Notes: a model not told the origin generated them from the sequence alone. 56,260 bases of DNA from Streptomyces triticagri (GCF_003429565.1 NZ_QUAK01000054.1:1-56260); one strand, 5' to 3'. Shown: positions 1-7,972, numbered from the stretch's first letter. Numbers and translations: made by a program.

Positions 1-24
1 GAGGTTCGCCGCGGGACCCGCTCC

Positions 25-66
25 GGGCGGCGGGCGGCGGGCGGCGGGCGGCGGGCGGCGGGCGGC
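25..66. repeat. GGGCGGC heptamer tandem repeat
   Basis: Six uninterrupted copies of the 7-base unit GGGCGGC lie about 100 bases upstream of the first gene. The tract is purely G/C and could be slippage-prone. No function is visible. Confidence 0.85.
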
Positions 67-163
67 ACGAAGGGTGTCGTGGTGGTCCGCGGCGCGTCAT
101 GCTGGGGCACGGCCGGGACACGCCGGGGCCCGGTCGCCGGAACGCCGACGGGAGGACCGCCTC

Positions 164-1021
164 ATGCCACTCGCCACGACCGACTCTCCGCTGCTCCTTC
201 TGCCCGGACTCTGGCACGGTTCGTGGTGCTGGAGCGAAGTGGTGGCGGAGCTCGCGGGTGCCGGACGGGCATCCGTCGCGGTGGACATGGCCGGGCACGG
301 GCTGCAGGCCCGGCGCGAGCCCCGGTGGTACACCCGGCGGTCGTACGATCCGGAGGCGGTCGCCACCGAGGTCTCCCCCGTCGCGGATGTGCACCTCGAC
401 GATGCGGCCGAGCTGCTGACCGCGCAGATGCGGCTGGTCGGCGGCGGCGCGCCCGTCACGGTCGTCGCGCACAGCGCGTCGGGGATCGTCCTCACCAGGG
501 TGGCCCAGGAGACACCCGAACTCCTGGCGCGTGCGGTGTACTTGACCGCCTTCATGCCCGCGTCCGGCGTGCCGCCCGCGACGTACAACGGGATACCCGA
601 GGCGGGCGAATACCGACTCGGCCCGCTGTTCACCGGCGATCCGGCCGTGACGGGTGCCCTGCGGCTGGACCTCGCCACGGAGGATCCTGCGTATCGGGAG
701 GCGTTCCGCGAGGTGATGTACCACGATGTCGCCCCGGACCTCGCCGATGCGGCGATGGGGCTGCTGACGCCGGATGCACCCGTCGGCATCACGCTCGGCA
801 CGACGACGCTGACGGCGAACGGCTTCGGTTCGGTGCCGCGGACGTACATCACCTGCTCGCGGGACGTGGCGCTGCGGCCGGCCGTGCAGGACCGGTTCAT
901 CGCCGAGGCCGACGCGGCCTTCCCGCACAACCCGACGTCCGTGGCCGACCTGCCCTCCTCCCACTCGCCGTTCCTGTCGATGCCGCGTGAACTGGCCTCG
1001 GTACTAAGGGATTTGGGCTGA
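164..1021 (+). CDS. alpha/beta-fold hydrolase
   Basis: A 285-residue soluble alpha/beta hydrolase, probably an esterase of the MenH/EstC-like type. It opens with the oxyanion-hole segment LLLPGLWHGSWCW (about residues 11-23). The nucleophile elbow is AHSASG with Ser104, and a C-terminal SSHSPF segment supplies the likely catalytic His. The ATG at 164 is chosen because GGGAGG precedes it by a normal distance; the 30 codons upstream in the same frame read as low-complexity Arg/Ala and start no domain. There is no signal peptide. The stop overlaps the 3' end of the convergent next gene by 18 bases. The substrate cannot be read from the sequence. Confidence 0.85.
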   Translation: MPLATTDSPLLLLPGLWHGSWCWSEVVAELAGAGRASVAVDMAGHGLQARREPRWYTRRSYDPEAVATEVSPVADVHLDDAAELLTAQMRLVGGGAPVTVVAHSASGIVLTRVAQETPELLARAVYLTAFMPASGVPPATYNGIPEAGEYRLGPLFTGDPAVTGALRLDLATEDPAYREAFREVMYHDVAPDLADAAMGLLTPDAPVGITLGTTTLTANGFGSVPRTYITCSRDVALRPAVQDRFIAEADAAFPHNPTSVADLPSSHSPFLSMPRELASVLRDLG

Positions 1022-2020
1022 GCCGGCGTCGGCGGACCGGCGGGTGAGGTGGCGGGCGAAGAACTCGGTGCGGGCGCGGCGCAGGGCGGCCAGCTCCTGT
1101 TCGGTGCCGTCGTGCTCGAAGTGGCCCGCCCGGAGGGGGAAGAGTTCGCCCACGCCCTGCAGGGCGTTGTGGACGGCGTACTGGCCCGGCGGAGGTACCG
1201 CGGGGTCGAAGGCGGCGGGGGCCGTCATCGTCGGGGTACGGATCAGGGTCGCGGCCGTGGCGGCGTCGAAGTAGGCGAGTACGTCCGTGACGTGGGGGTG
1301 GGTGCGGTGGTACTCGCGAACCGCCTCGCCGCTGCCGGTGCACGGCAGGGTGAGGCGCAGCGGATGGTTGCCGAAGGTGGGCACGGTGAGCTGCGCGGCG
1401 GCGAACCGGTCGTCCCAGGGCAGCGCGAGCGCGCCGAGCCCGCCGCCGAAGCTCTCGCCGAGCAGACCGAGACGGGGGCGGCCGCGGGCCTCGGTCAGTG
1501 ACGGGACGAGTTCCAGGAGGGCCGAGGCCGCGCACCACAGGTCGGCCACGCAGTCGCCGATGACGTAGGTGTCGCGGGACTCGATGCCGTGCAGGACGTG
1601 TTCGGCGGCGAGTGAGGGGATGTCCGGGCGGAGGCTGCGCGTCCCCATGCCGCGTACGCAGGGCAGCAGGACGGCGGAGCGCGGGAGCGGAGGCGGCAGG
1701 TCGGGGCCCGGGGCGTCGCGTCCGCCGTAGCCATGGGCGATCACGAAGCCGTGCTCCACGGGGCCTTCGGCAGGCAGGGCGAGCCAGCCGCCGAGGCGGG
1801 TGCGGTCGGTGGAGGTGTAGGTCACGCTATGGATGCGGAGGCCGTCGCGGATCTCCTCGAGCTTCCCGAGCACGGGGGTGGTTGCGGTGGCGCGGGCTCT
1901 CTCGTGTCTGGCGCGCCAGTACTCCGTGAAGTGGGCCGGGGGTGGTGGGGCGACCACGGTCGCCAGGTCGGCGGTGGTGTGGCCGTGGGCGGGGTCGAAG
2001 GGGAAGCCGTGCGGCAGCAT
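1004..2020 (-). CDS. alpha/beta hydrolase, acetyl-xylan-esterase-like
   Basis: A 338-residue predicted esterase. Visible landmarks are HGYGGRD (oxyanion region), GLLGESFGGG (nucleophile Ser in GESFGG) and a C-terminal GHFEHDG segment carrying the likely catalytic His. The overall layout resembles the AXE1/cephalosporin C deacetylase group. Start MLPHGFPFD is preferred: upstream in frame the reading continues into the intergenic palindromic repeat array and gives only repeat-encoded residues. Its 3' end overlaps the convergent hydrolase by 18 bases, so transcription of the two may interfere. No signal peptide is seen. Confidence 0.75.
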   Translation of the reverse strand: MLPHGFPFDPAHGHTTADLATVVAPPPPAHFTEYWRARHERARATATTPVLGKLEEIRDGLRIHSVTYTSTDRTRLGGWLALPAEGPVEHGFVIAHGYGGRDAPGPDLPPPLPRSAVLLPCVRGMGTRSLRPDIPSLAAEHVLHGIESRDTYVIGDCVADLWCAASALLELVPSLTEARGRPRLGLLGESFGGGLGALALPWDDRFAAAQLTVPTFGNHPLRLTLPCTGSGEAVREYHRTHPHVTDVLAYFDAATAATLIRTPTMTAPAAFDPAVPPPGQYAVHNALQGVGELFPLRAGHFEHDGTEQELAALRRARTEFFARHLTRRSADAGSAQIP

Positions 2021-2045
2021 GCCGCGAGTATGCCCGTCCGGCACC

Positions 2046-2510
2046 GTCAGCCGGTCCGGCGTTTGAGGACACGGCCCGTCCAGGGCAAATCTTTCAGCCC
2101 GTTCAGGGCAAATCTCAGCCCGTCCGGCGTTTGAGGACACGGCCCGTCCAGGGCACATCTCAGCCCGTCCGGCGCTTGAGGACACGGCCCGTCCAGGGCA
2201 AATCTTTCAGCCCGTTCAGGGCAAATCTCAGCCCGTCCGGCGTTTGAGGCCACGGCCCGTCCAGGGCACATCTCAGCCCGTCCGGCGCTTGAGGACACGG
2301 CCCGTCCAGGGGCCGTTTCGGTTCCAGGCATCGGCCTGGCGGCCTCGTCCTCAAACGCCGGACGGGCTTGATTTTGGCCTGGACGGCCTCGTCCTCAAAC
2401 GCCGGACGGGCTGGAGATGGCCTGGACGGGCCGAAAGATGTCCTCAAACGCCGGACGGGCTGAAGTTGCCGGACCGGCCGAAGTTGCCGGACGAGCTGAC
2501 GTTGCCGGAT
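2046..2510. repeat. Palindromic repeat array A
   Basis: An intergenic array of 20-40 base units built on CCGTCCGGCGTTTGAGGAC. To the left of about 2300 the units face forward, and to the right (from about 2341) they are reverse-complemented (GTCCTCAAACGCCGGACGG), so the whole array is a large imperfect inverted repeat. Many units also carry GGCCCGTCCAGGGC, a small stem. A central 66-base core (2289-2354) recurs in the other three arrays. Degenerate short units (TTGCCGGAC...) trail off to the right. The array sits between the stop of the VanJ-like gene and the start of the esterase gene, both on the minus strand. No protein is encoded; open frames through it only translate repeats. Confidence 0.95.
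2061..2286. repeat. 113-base direct tandem duplication in array A
   Basis: Segment 2061-2173 is repeated nearly exactly at 2174-2286, including the same series of sub-units (CAAATCTTTCAGCCCGTTC and so on). This indicates a recent unequal duplication inside array A. Confidence 0.85.
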
Positions 2511-2513
2511 GAG

Positions 2514-3596
2514 CTACGAGTCGTCGGACACGCTGAGCGTCGTCGCAACCGCGCGGTGGTCGCTGGGGGTGCGTGGGAGAACCCACGCGTCAGCGGGCCG
2601 TACGCCCCGTACCAGGACATGATCGATCCGGGCCACCGGGAAGGCCGACGGCCACGTGAAGCCGAAGCCGGATCCGGCCACGTCATGGGCCGGCGTCAGC
2701 CGCGACGTGAGCCCGGCGAGCGCCCGGTCGTCCGTCGTGCCGTTCAGGTCACCGAGCAGCACCACCCGTTCATTCCGCTCCGCGGCGATCGCCGCGGCAA
2801 GCGCCCGCGCGTTCCGGTCGCGGGTGTCCGTCGAGAAGCCCGCCCGGGGGCTGACCCGTACGGACCCCAGGTGGGCCACATACACCGCGACGGGACCGTG
2901 CTCCGTGGTCACCGTGGTGCGCAGTGCGCGATTGCCGACCAGCGTCGCCTCCGCCGGCTTGGCGTCCCCCAGCGGACCGACGTCCTGCTCCGTGTCGACC
3001 GGCGAGCTGCCGGACAGCGGCAGCTTGCTCCACAACCCGACGGTGCCCTGCACCGTGTGGTGCGGATAGGTCTTCGCCAGCTCCTTCTCGTACGTGCCAC
3101 GGGCCTGCTCACTGACCTCGACGAGCGCGAGCACGTCCGCTCCGGAGTCGGCCAGCTCACGTGCGGTACCGGTCGGATCGGGGTTCTCCGCGCCGACGTT
3201 GTGGCTGACCACCATGAGGTCGCCGGCCCCCTCGGACCTGCCCCCGAAGGCCTGCCCGCCGAAGAGGCTCAGCCACACCACGGCGGGCAGCAGCAGCGCG
3301 ACCACCGCGGAGGCGGACCGGCGCCACAACGCACCGAGGAGGAGTACGGGGACGAGGACCCAGCACCACGGCAGGAACGTCTCCACCAGACTCCCGAGAC
3401 CCCCGACTCCGGGTATCTGCGCATGCAGCAGCATGACCAGGCCGAGCAGCAGCGCGAACACGGCGACCACGAGGCCGCGCCTCCAGGGGCCCGGCGAGCG
3501 GGTGTTCTCCGGACCGGGCCCCACCGAGTCCACCCGGGGCGTCGTCGCTGTCGTCGCTGTCGTCGCCATGGTCGTCGTGCTCCCGCTGTCGTTCAC
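2514..3596 (-). CDS. VanJ-like membrane protein, endonuclease/exonuclease/phosphatase fold
   Basis: A 360-residue membrane protein. Residues about 41-115 hold three hydrophobic helices (near 41-60, 75-91 and 95-114). The rest is an endonuclease/exonuclease/phosphatase (EEP) domain with its usual motifs: SHNVG (Asn133), ALVEVS (Glu160), VAHLGS (His242), LGDLNG (Asp283, Asn285), RIDHVLV (Asp325) and the terminal PSDHRA (Asp346, His347). Three helices before an EEP domain is the architecture of VanJ, a Streptomyces teicoplanin-resistance protein whose catalytic domain faces outward. The GTG start overlaps the stop of the carboxypeptidase gene (GTGA), implying translational coupling. Acting on lipid-linked or other envelope phosphates is inference; an ordinary secreted nuclease/phosphatase role is the alternative. 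Confidence 0.75.
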   Translation of the reverse strand: MNDSGSTTTMATTATTATTPRVDSVGPGPENTRSPGPWRRGLVVAVFALLLGLVMLLHAQIPGVGGLGSLVETFLPWCWVLVPVLLLGALWRRSASAVVALLLPAVVWLSLFGGQAFGGRSEGAGDLMVVSHNVGAENPDPTGTARELADSGADVLALVEVSEQARGTYEKELAKTYPHHTVQGTVGLWSKLPLSGSSPVDTEQDVGPLGDAKPAEATLVGNRALRTTVTTEHGPVAVYVAHLGSVRVSPRAGFSTDTRDRNARALAAAIAAERNERVVLLGDLNGTTDDRALAGLTSRLTPAHDVAGSGFGFTWPSAFPVARIDHVLVRGVRPADAWVLPRTPSDHRAVATTLSVSDDS

Positions 3597-4192
3597 TGCT
3601 GCATCCTCGGGTCCTCGGTGGGGTCGGCGTACATCTGCGGGCAGCCGCCGTCGACGGCCTCGGGGCGCAGCTCGTAGTGCCAGGGTTCGTTCCGGTAGAT
3701 CCGGCACAGCCCGTACCGGGCGCCGTGCTCGGACAGCCACGCCGTCGCGGTGGCGCGCCCCAGGTCGACCGCCTCCCCCGACACATGGGGGGACGTCTCC
3801 GCGGTGGCCACCCAGCGCGCGGCCTCGCGCTCGGACCCGTACTCGGAGACCGCCTCGCGCAGCAGCTGGTCCTGGTAGTCCGGGGAGCGCCAGCCGCTGT
3901 TGACGTAGAAGGTGACTCCGGCGTCCGCCGCGTCCGCCGCGGCCCGGCGGAGCGCCTCGAGCAGTTCGGCGTCGAGTCTCGCGACGGCCGGGATCCGACC
4001 GTCGAAGACGGTCGTGCCATCGGGCACGACCCCATCGGCCTCACCGGCCGGTGACGACGCGGAGAGCTCGGCCGACGACGACTTCGACTCCTGGTGGCCG
4101 AGGGCCACGGCGATCACGGCCACCGCGACCAGCAGACCGGCGGCGAGCCGAACCAGCCGTGTCCGGGTGGTTGCTGGGGTGGTTCGATTCAT
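3593..4192 (-). CDS. Membrane-anchored VanY/M15-type D-Ala-D-Ala carboxypeptidase
   Basis: A 199-residue protein with one N-terminal membrane anchor (about residues 14-32) and an extracytoplasmic M15B peptidase domain. The zinc site reads SPHVSGEAVDLG (His136 and Asp143 ligands) and EPWHYEL (catalytic Glu169, His172 ligand), with the substrate-arginine motif SGWRS near residue 99. It would remove the terminal D-Ala from peptidoglycan stem peptides. The ATG start is chosen because it places the anchor at the N terminus; no strong ribosome site is seen and a GTG 54 bases upstream is possible. It lies between a two-component system and a VanJ-like gene, which suggests a cell-wall response role. 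No vanH, vanA or vanX homologue is nearby. Confidence 0.82.
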   Translation of the reverse strand: MNRTTPATTRTRLVRLAAGLLVAVAVIAVALGHQESKSSSAELSASSPAGEADGVVPDGTTVFDGRIPAVARLDAELLEALRRAAADAADAGVTFYVNSGWRSPDYQDQLLREAVSEYGSEREAARWVATAETSPHVSGEAVDLGRATATAWLSEHGARYGLCRIYRNEPWHYELRPEAVDGGCPQMYADPTEDPRMQQ

Positions 4193-4239
4193 ACGGCCAG
4201 TCAAGGCAACGCGATGTTGCCGTCCCGTATGCGCTTTTC

Positions 4240-4261
4240 GATACACCGGCGATACACCGGC
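4240..4261. promoter_or_regulatory. 11-base direct repeat upstream of the carboxypeptidase gene
   Basis: GATACACCGGC occurs twice back to back, 48-69 bases upstream of the chosen carboxypeptidase start, in the gap after the kinase gene. OmpR-family regulators usually bind direct repeats about one helical turn apart, so this is a candidate site for the regulator encoded upstream. This is inference from spacing only. Confidence 0.4.
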
Positions 4262-4324
4262 GAGATGCCCTGACTCGGGGCCCCGGGGCCGTTCCCGTGC
4301 GGACCGCCGAGGCCGGCCCGAGGC

Positions 4325-5410
4325 TCACCCTCCCCGTGCCGCGGGAAGCTCCACCGTGACGCAGAGCCCGCCGGCCGGGCGCGGGGTGAGCGTGAGCGTC
4401 CCGTCGTGTGCCTCGGTGATGGTCCTGACGATGGCCAGGCCGAGGCCGACGCCCGCCTGGTCGGTGTGGATGCGCTCGGTGCCGCGCCGGAAGGGTTCGG
4501 TGAGGGTCGCGATCCGTTCCGGGGTGAGCCGTTCGCCGGTGTTCTCGACGGTGAGGACCACCGCCCCGGGGCGGGCGCCGGTGTGGACGCGTACGGTGCC
4601 GCGCTCCGGCACGTTGTGGACGATCGCGTTGTGTACGAGATTCAGGCTCAGCTGCAGCAGGAGCGCGGGCGAGCCGCTGGTGGGCGTGATGTCGCCGCTG
4701 GTCTCGACGGCGACGCCGTGCTTGTCCGCGAGCGGTTGCAGCGTCTCGGCCGCTTCCTCCGCGACGAGGGACAGGTCGACGTGTTCCCGGGTGAAGGACC
4801 GCTGGTTGGCGCGGCTCAGCAGGAGTAGTGCCTCGGTGAGGTCGATGGCCCGGGAGTTGACGGTGTGCAGGCGGTCGACGAGCTCGCCCGTGTCGTGGTT
4901 CGGATCGGCGCGGGCGACGTCGAGGAGTGTCTTCGAGATCGCCAGCGGGGTGCGCAGCTCGTGCGAGGCGTTGGCGGCGAATCTCTGTTGCTCGGCGACA
5001 TGCGCTTCGAGCTGGGCAAGCATCGTGTCGAACGCGTCGGCGAGCTCGCGGAACTCGTCCTTGCGGCCCGGCATACGGATCCGGTGGGACAGCGATCCGG
5101 TCGCGGCGGTACGGGTGGCGTGGGCGATCCGGTCCAGGGGGGCGAGCATGCGTCCGGCGAGGAACCATCCGCCCACCAGGCCGAACACCATCAGAAACAC
5201 CATGATCACGGCCGCCACGGGCCCGAACCCGCGCACGAAGTCGATGCCCGGCGATGCTCTCCACGCGCCCGATTCGTTGGTCTGAAGCCACCCCTGCCGC
5301 AGCAGGAAGAGCCCCACCCCGACGAGCAGCAGCACACCCGCGAGCACCAGGAATCCGGCGTAGCTGAGGGTGAGTTTGAGGCGGACGCTCAAGCCCGGCT
5401 GCCTAGGCAC
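4325..5410 (-). CDS. Sensor histidine kinase (VanS/EnvZ-like)
   Basis: A 361-residue membrane kinase. Two transmembrane segments (about 12-38 and 64-88) enclose a short outer loop of about 25 residues. A HAMP segment follows, then the dimerisation motif NASHELRTPL (phospho-acceptor His150) and an ATPase domain with NLVHNAIVHN (N box), VENTGERL and GVGLGLAIV (G boxes). The short sensor loop is typical of envelope-sensing kinases such as actinomycete VanS. Of two in-frame GTG starts, the one at 5410 has GAGGG at good spacing; it overlaps the regulator stop by 8 bases, so the pair is co-translated. It should phosphorylate the regulator encoded immediately upstream. Confidence 0.88.
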   Translation of the reverse strand: MPRQPGLSVRLKLTLSYAGFLVLAGVLLLVGVGLFLLRQGWLQTNESGAWRASPGIDFVRGFGPVAAVIMVFLMVFGLVGGWFLAGRMLAPLDRIAHATRTAATGSLSHRIRMPGRKDEFRELADAFDTMLAQLEAHVAEQQRFAANASHELRTPLAISKTLLDVARADPNHDTGELVDRLHTVNSRAIDLTEALLLLSRANQRSFTREHVDLSLVAEEAAETLQPLADKHGVAVETSGDITPTSGSPALLLQLSLNLVHNAIVHNVPERGTVRVHTGARPGAVVLTVENTGERLTPERIATLTEPFRRGTERIHTDQAGVGLGLAIVRTITEAHDGTLTLTPRPAGGLCVTVELPAARGG

Positions 5411-6098
5411 GGTCACTGCCCTCTTGCCCGGGGCCGGGTGCGGTGTCGATGCGGTAGCCGACGCCGGGCACGGTGGCGATGATCCAGGGTTCGCCGAGGC
5501 GTTTGCGCAGGGCGGAGACCGTGATGCGTACGGCGTTGGTGAACGGGTCGGCGTTCTCGTCCCATGCGCGCTCCAGCAGCTCCTCGGCGCTGACGACACC
5601 GCCTTCGGCCGCGACGAGGACGTCGAGCACCGCGAACTGTTTGCGGGTGAGTGCGATGTAGCGGTCGTCGCGGTACACCTCGCGGCGGAACGGATCGACG
5701 CGCAGGCCCGCGATCTCGCGTACGGGGGGCCGGTTGTGGGCGCGACGGCGGTCCAGGGCCCGGAGCCTGAGTACGAGCTCCAGGAGGTCGAAGGGTTTGG
5801 TGAGGTAGTCGTCGGCGCCGAGCTCGAATCCGGAGGCCTTGTCGTCGAGCCGGTCGGCGGCGGTCAGCATGAGTACGGGCATGCCGGTGCCGGAGGCGAC
5901 GATGCGTTTGGCGACCTCGTCGCCGGAGGGGCCCGGGATGTCTCGGTCGAGGACGGCGATGTCGTACGTGTTGATGCCGAGCAGCTCCAGGGCGGTGTCG
6001 CCGTCGGCGGCGATGTCGGCGGCGATTGCCTCCAGGCGGAGGCCGTCACGGATGGCTTCGGCCAGATACGGCTCGTCCTCGACGATCAAGACACGCAT
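5403..6098 (-). CDS. OmpR/PhoB-family response regulator
   Basis: A 231-residue two-domain regulator. The receiver domain has the acidic pocket VEDE, phospho-acceptor Asp51 (IAVLDRDIPG) and the Lys of TKPF near 101. The C-terminal winged-helix DNA-binding domain contains LTRKQFAVLDVLV and the wing segment GVGYRID. It is the first gene of the minus-strand unit regulator - kinase - carboxypeptidase - VanJ-like protein and most likely controls the last two. Its promoter must lie between 6099 and repeat array B. Confidence 0.9.
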   Translation of the reverse strand: MRVLIVEDEPYLAEAIRDGLRLEAIAADIAADGDTALELLGINTYDIAVLDRDIPGPSGDEVAKRIVASGTGMPVLMLTAADRLDDKASGFELGADDYLTKPFDLLELVLRLRALDRRRAHNRPPVREIAGLRVDPFRREVYRDDRYIALTRKQFAVLDVLVAAEGGVVSAEELLERAWDENADPFTNAVRITVSALRKRLGEPWIIATVPGVGYRIDTAPGPGQEGSDRA

Positions 6099-6147
6099 CC
6101 CTCAAGGCTACGAGGAGACCCATATCGTCCGCGTATCCAGAAAGAGC

Positions 6148-6452
6148 CCGTCCGACGTTTGCGGACACGGCCCGTCCAGGGCCGTTCCCTCCAGCCCGTC
6201 GGGCACCTCCAGCCCGTCCGGCACCTCCAGCCCGTCCGGCGTTTGAGGACAAGGCCCGTTCAGGGCCGTTCCGGTCCCAGGCATCGGCCTGGCGGCCTCG
6301 TCCTCAATCGCCGGACGGGCTGAAATTGGCCTGGACGGCCTCGTCCTCAAACGCCGGACGGGCTGAAGATGCCGGACCGGCGGAGGTGCCGGACCGACTG
6401 AAGATGCCGGACCGGCTGAAGATGCCGGACGGGCTGAGGTGCCGGACCACCG
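6148..6452. repeat. Palindromic repeat array B
   Basis: Same repeat family as array A. Forward units (CAGCCCGTCCGGCGTTTGAG) lie on the left, the conserved 65-base core at 6243-6307, and inverted units on the right. On each side the units decay into short copies (GCACCTCCAGCCCGTC on the left; GATGCCGGACCGGCTGAA on the right). It lies between the divergently transcribed response-regulator gene and the sugar-transport operon. The rest of the gap (6453-6616) carries no other recognisable element. Confidence 0.95.
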
Positions 6453-6616
6453 AACACCACGGATCACCCCGGACCGCAGGAAATCGGTCACAAAGTTCCC
6501 GCACCCCGCACCCGGGGTGATTCATTGGGTGGCGGGTGGGCCCGGAGATGACCCGCCCGTTACGGGAGTGTGACCAAGACCCCCCTTGCAACACCCCCCA
6601 CCCCTGAACGACAGTG

Positions 6617-6645
6617 ATGTATGCGCTTACAGACAGCGCATACAT
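6617..6645. promoter_or_regulatory. Perfect palindromic operator upstream of sugar ABC operon
   Basis: ATGTATGCGC and GCGCATACAT form perfect 10-base arms around a 9-base spacer. The site ends 28 bases before the ATG of the binding-protein gene and just upstream of its ribosome site, where a bound repressor would block transcription. It does not match the CebR box TGGGAGCGCTCCCA. The cognate regulator, probably LacI- or ROK-type, is not in this window next to the operon. Confidence 0.75.
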
Positions 6646-6673
6646 CCAGGTAGTGCTCAAGGAGGAGCCGCCC

Positions 6674-7921
6674 ATGCAGCGCGCAGCCAGAACCGCTTCG
6701 GCCGTCATCGCCGCCAGCACGGTGTTCGCCGTGACGGCCTGCGGCGGCTCCTCCGGCGCCGAGGTGTCCGCCGGCGAGAAGCAGACGCTGACCGTCTGGG
6801 CGATGGGCGCCGAGGGCGAGAAGCTCGGCGACGTCGCGAAGGCGTACCAGAAGGCGAACCCGAACATCACCGTGAAGGTGACCCCGGTCGGCTGGGACGT
6901 GGCCCACCAGAAGCTGGTGGCGGCCGCCGCGGCCGGGAACCTCCCGGACATCGCGCAGATGGGCGGCAGTTACATGGGCGAGTTCGCCGAGCTCGGCGTG
7001 CTCGAGCCGGTGGACACCGAGACCTTCGACGAGAAGGACTTCTTCCCGGCCGGCTGGCAGCAGGGCGAGGTGGACGGCGAGGTCTACGGCGTCCCGTGGT
7101 ACGTCGACACCCGGGTCCTCTACTACCGAACCGACCTCGCCGAGCAGGCCGGCGTCGACAAGGCGCCGACCACCTGGAAGGAGATGCAGGACCTCGCCGC
7201 GGCCTACCAGAAGAAGGCCGGCACCAAGTGGGGCCTGTCCATCCAGCCCAGCGGCCTGGACACGGTGCAGAACTTCTACTCGTTCCTCTACTCGGCCGGC
7301 GGCGAGATCGTCGACGAGAAGGGCAAGGCCGTCGTCGACAGCCCCGCGGCGGTCAAGGCGCTCGAGGAGTACGCCTCGTACTTCGACAAGGGCCTCGCCA
7401 ACAAGTCCGTGCAGCCGGGCTACGACGTGGTCAAGGACTTCGGCAACGGCCGGGTCCCGATGTTCCTCGGCGGCCCCTGGCACGTGACGCTGCTCGACGA
7501 GGGCCAGCCCGGCATCAAGGGCAAGTGGGCCGTCGCCGAGGTGCCCGCGGACAGGACATCCACGTCGATGGCCGGCGGTTCCTCGCTGACGATCTCGAAG
7601 GACAGCGAGCACAAGCCCGCGGCCGAGAAGTTCATCAAGTACCTGACCGACACCAAGGGCCAGGCCGACTGGTACGAGCGCACCAAGGACCTGCCGGCCA
7701 ACACCTCCGCCTGGAAGTCGGGCGATCTGACCGCCGACCCGCATCTGCAGGTCTTCGAGAAGCAGATGAAGACCGCCAAGTCCTCGCCGTCGCTGCCCAA
7801 TTGGTCCGAGATCACCGACAAGGTCGACATCGCGATCGCCAAGGCCACCCAGGGCAAGGCGAGCGCGAAGGAGGCGCTCGGCGACGCGCAGTCCCAGATC
7901 GAGGGACTGCTCGAGAAGTAG
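6674..7921 (+). CDS. Sugar ABC transporter substrate-binding lipoprotein
   Basis: A 415-residue family-1 extracellular solute-binding protein. The N terminus is a lipoprotein signal with lipobox AVTAC (Cys23), so it is tethered outside the membrane. The mature part has the usual fold cues: TLTVWAMG at the start, ANLPDIAQMGGSYMGEFAELGVL-type segments near 95-115, and a hinge-region MAGGSSLTI. It would bind an oligosaccharide and pass it to the two permeases encoded next. The ATG at 6674 has AAGGAGGAG upstream; an in-frame GTG at 6614 lies inside the operator and is rejected. The neighbouring beta-glucosidase suggests a beta-glucoside or beta-gluco-oligosaccharide ligand. Confidence 0.9.
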   Translation: MQRAARTASAVIAASTVFAVTACGGSSGAEVSAGEKQTLTVWAMGAEGEKLGDVAKAYQKANPNITVKVTPVGWDVAHQKLVAAAAAGNLPDIAQMGGSYMGEFAELGVLEPVDTETFDEKDFFPAGWQQGEVDGEVYGVPWYVDTRVLYYRTDLAEQAGVDKAPTTWKEMQDLAAAYQKKAGTKWGLSIQPSGLDTVQNFYSFLYSAGGEIVDEKGKAVVDSPAAVKALEEYASYFDKGLANKSVQPGYDVVKDFGNGRVPMFLGGPWHVTLLDEGQPGIKGKWAVAEVPADRTSTSMAGGSSLTISKDSEHKPAAEKFIKYLTDTKGQADWYERTKDLPANTSAWKSGDLTADPHLQVFEKQMKTAKSSPSLPNWSEITDKVDIAIAKATQGKASAKEALGDAQSQIEGLLEK

Positions 7922-7972
7922 GACGTACGGCAGGAGCACGCCGGCGCCGGAATCAGGAGCGAAGCAGGAGCC

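Noticed and set aside
2047..2447. Overlapping open frames across array A (repeating PDGLRFALNGL- and SNAGRAE-like peptides)
   Set aside because: They translate only the nucleotide repeats, occur in several frames and recur at every array; no start signal or domain.
2046..2510. CRISPR-like appearance of array A
   Set aside because: Units are inverted around a core, spacing is irregular, and there are no unique spacers or cas genes.
2514..6098. Complete vancomycin-resistance cluster
   Set aside because: No vanH, D-Ala-D-Lac ligase or vanX gene is encoded here; only VanY- and VanJ-like accessories and a two-component system.
6560..7939. Long antisense open frame (459 codons) opposite the binding-protein gene
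   Set aside because: High-GC shadow of a real gene; composition without domain features, and no promoter or ribosome site.
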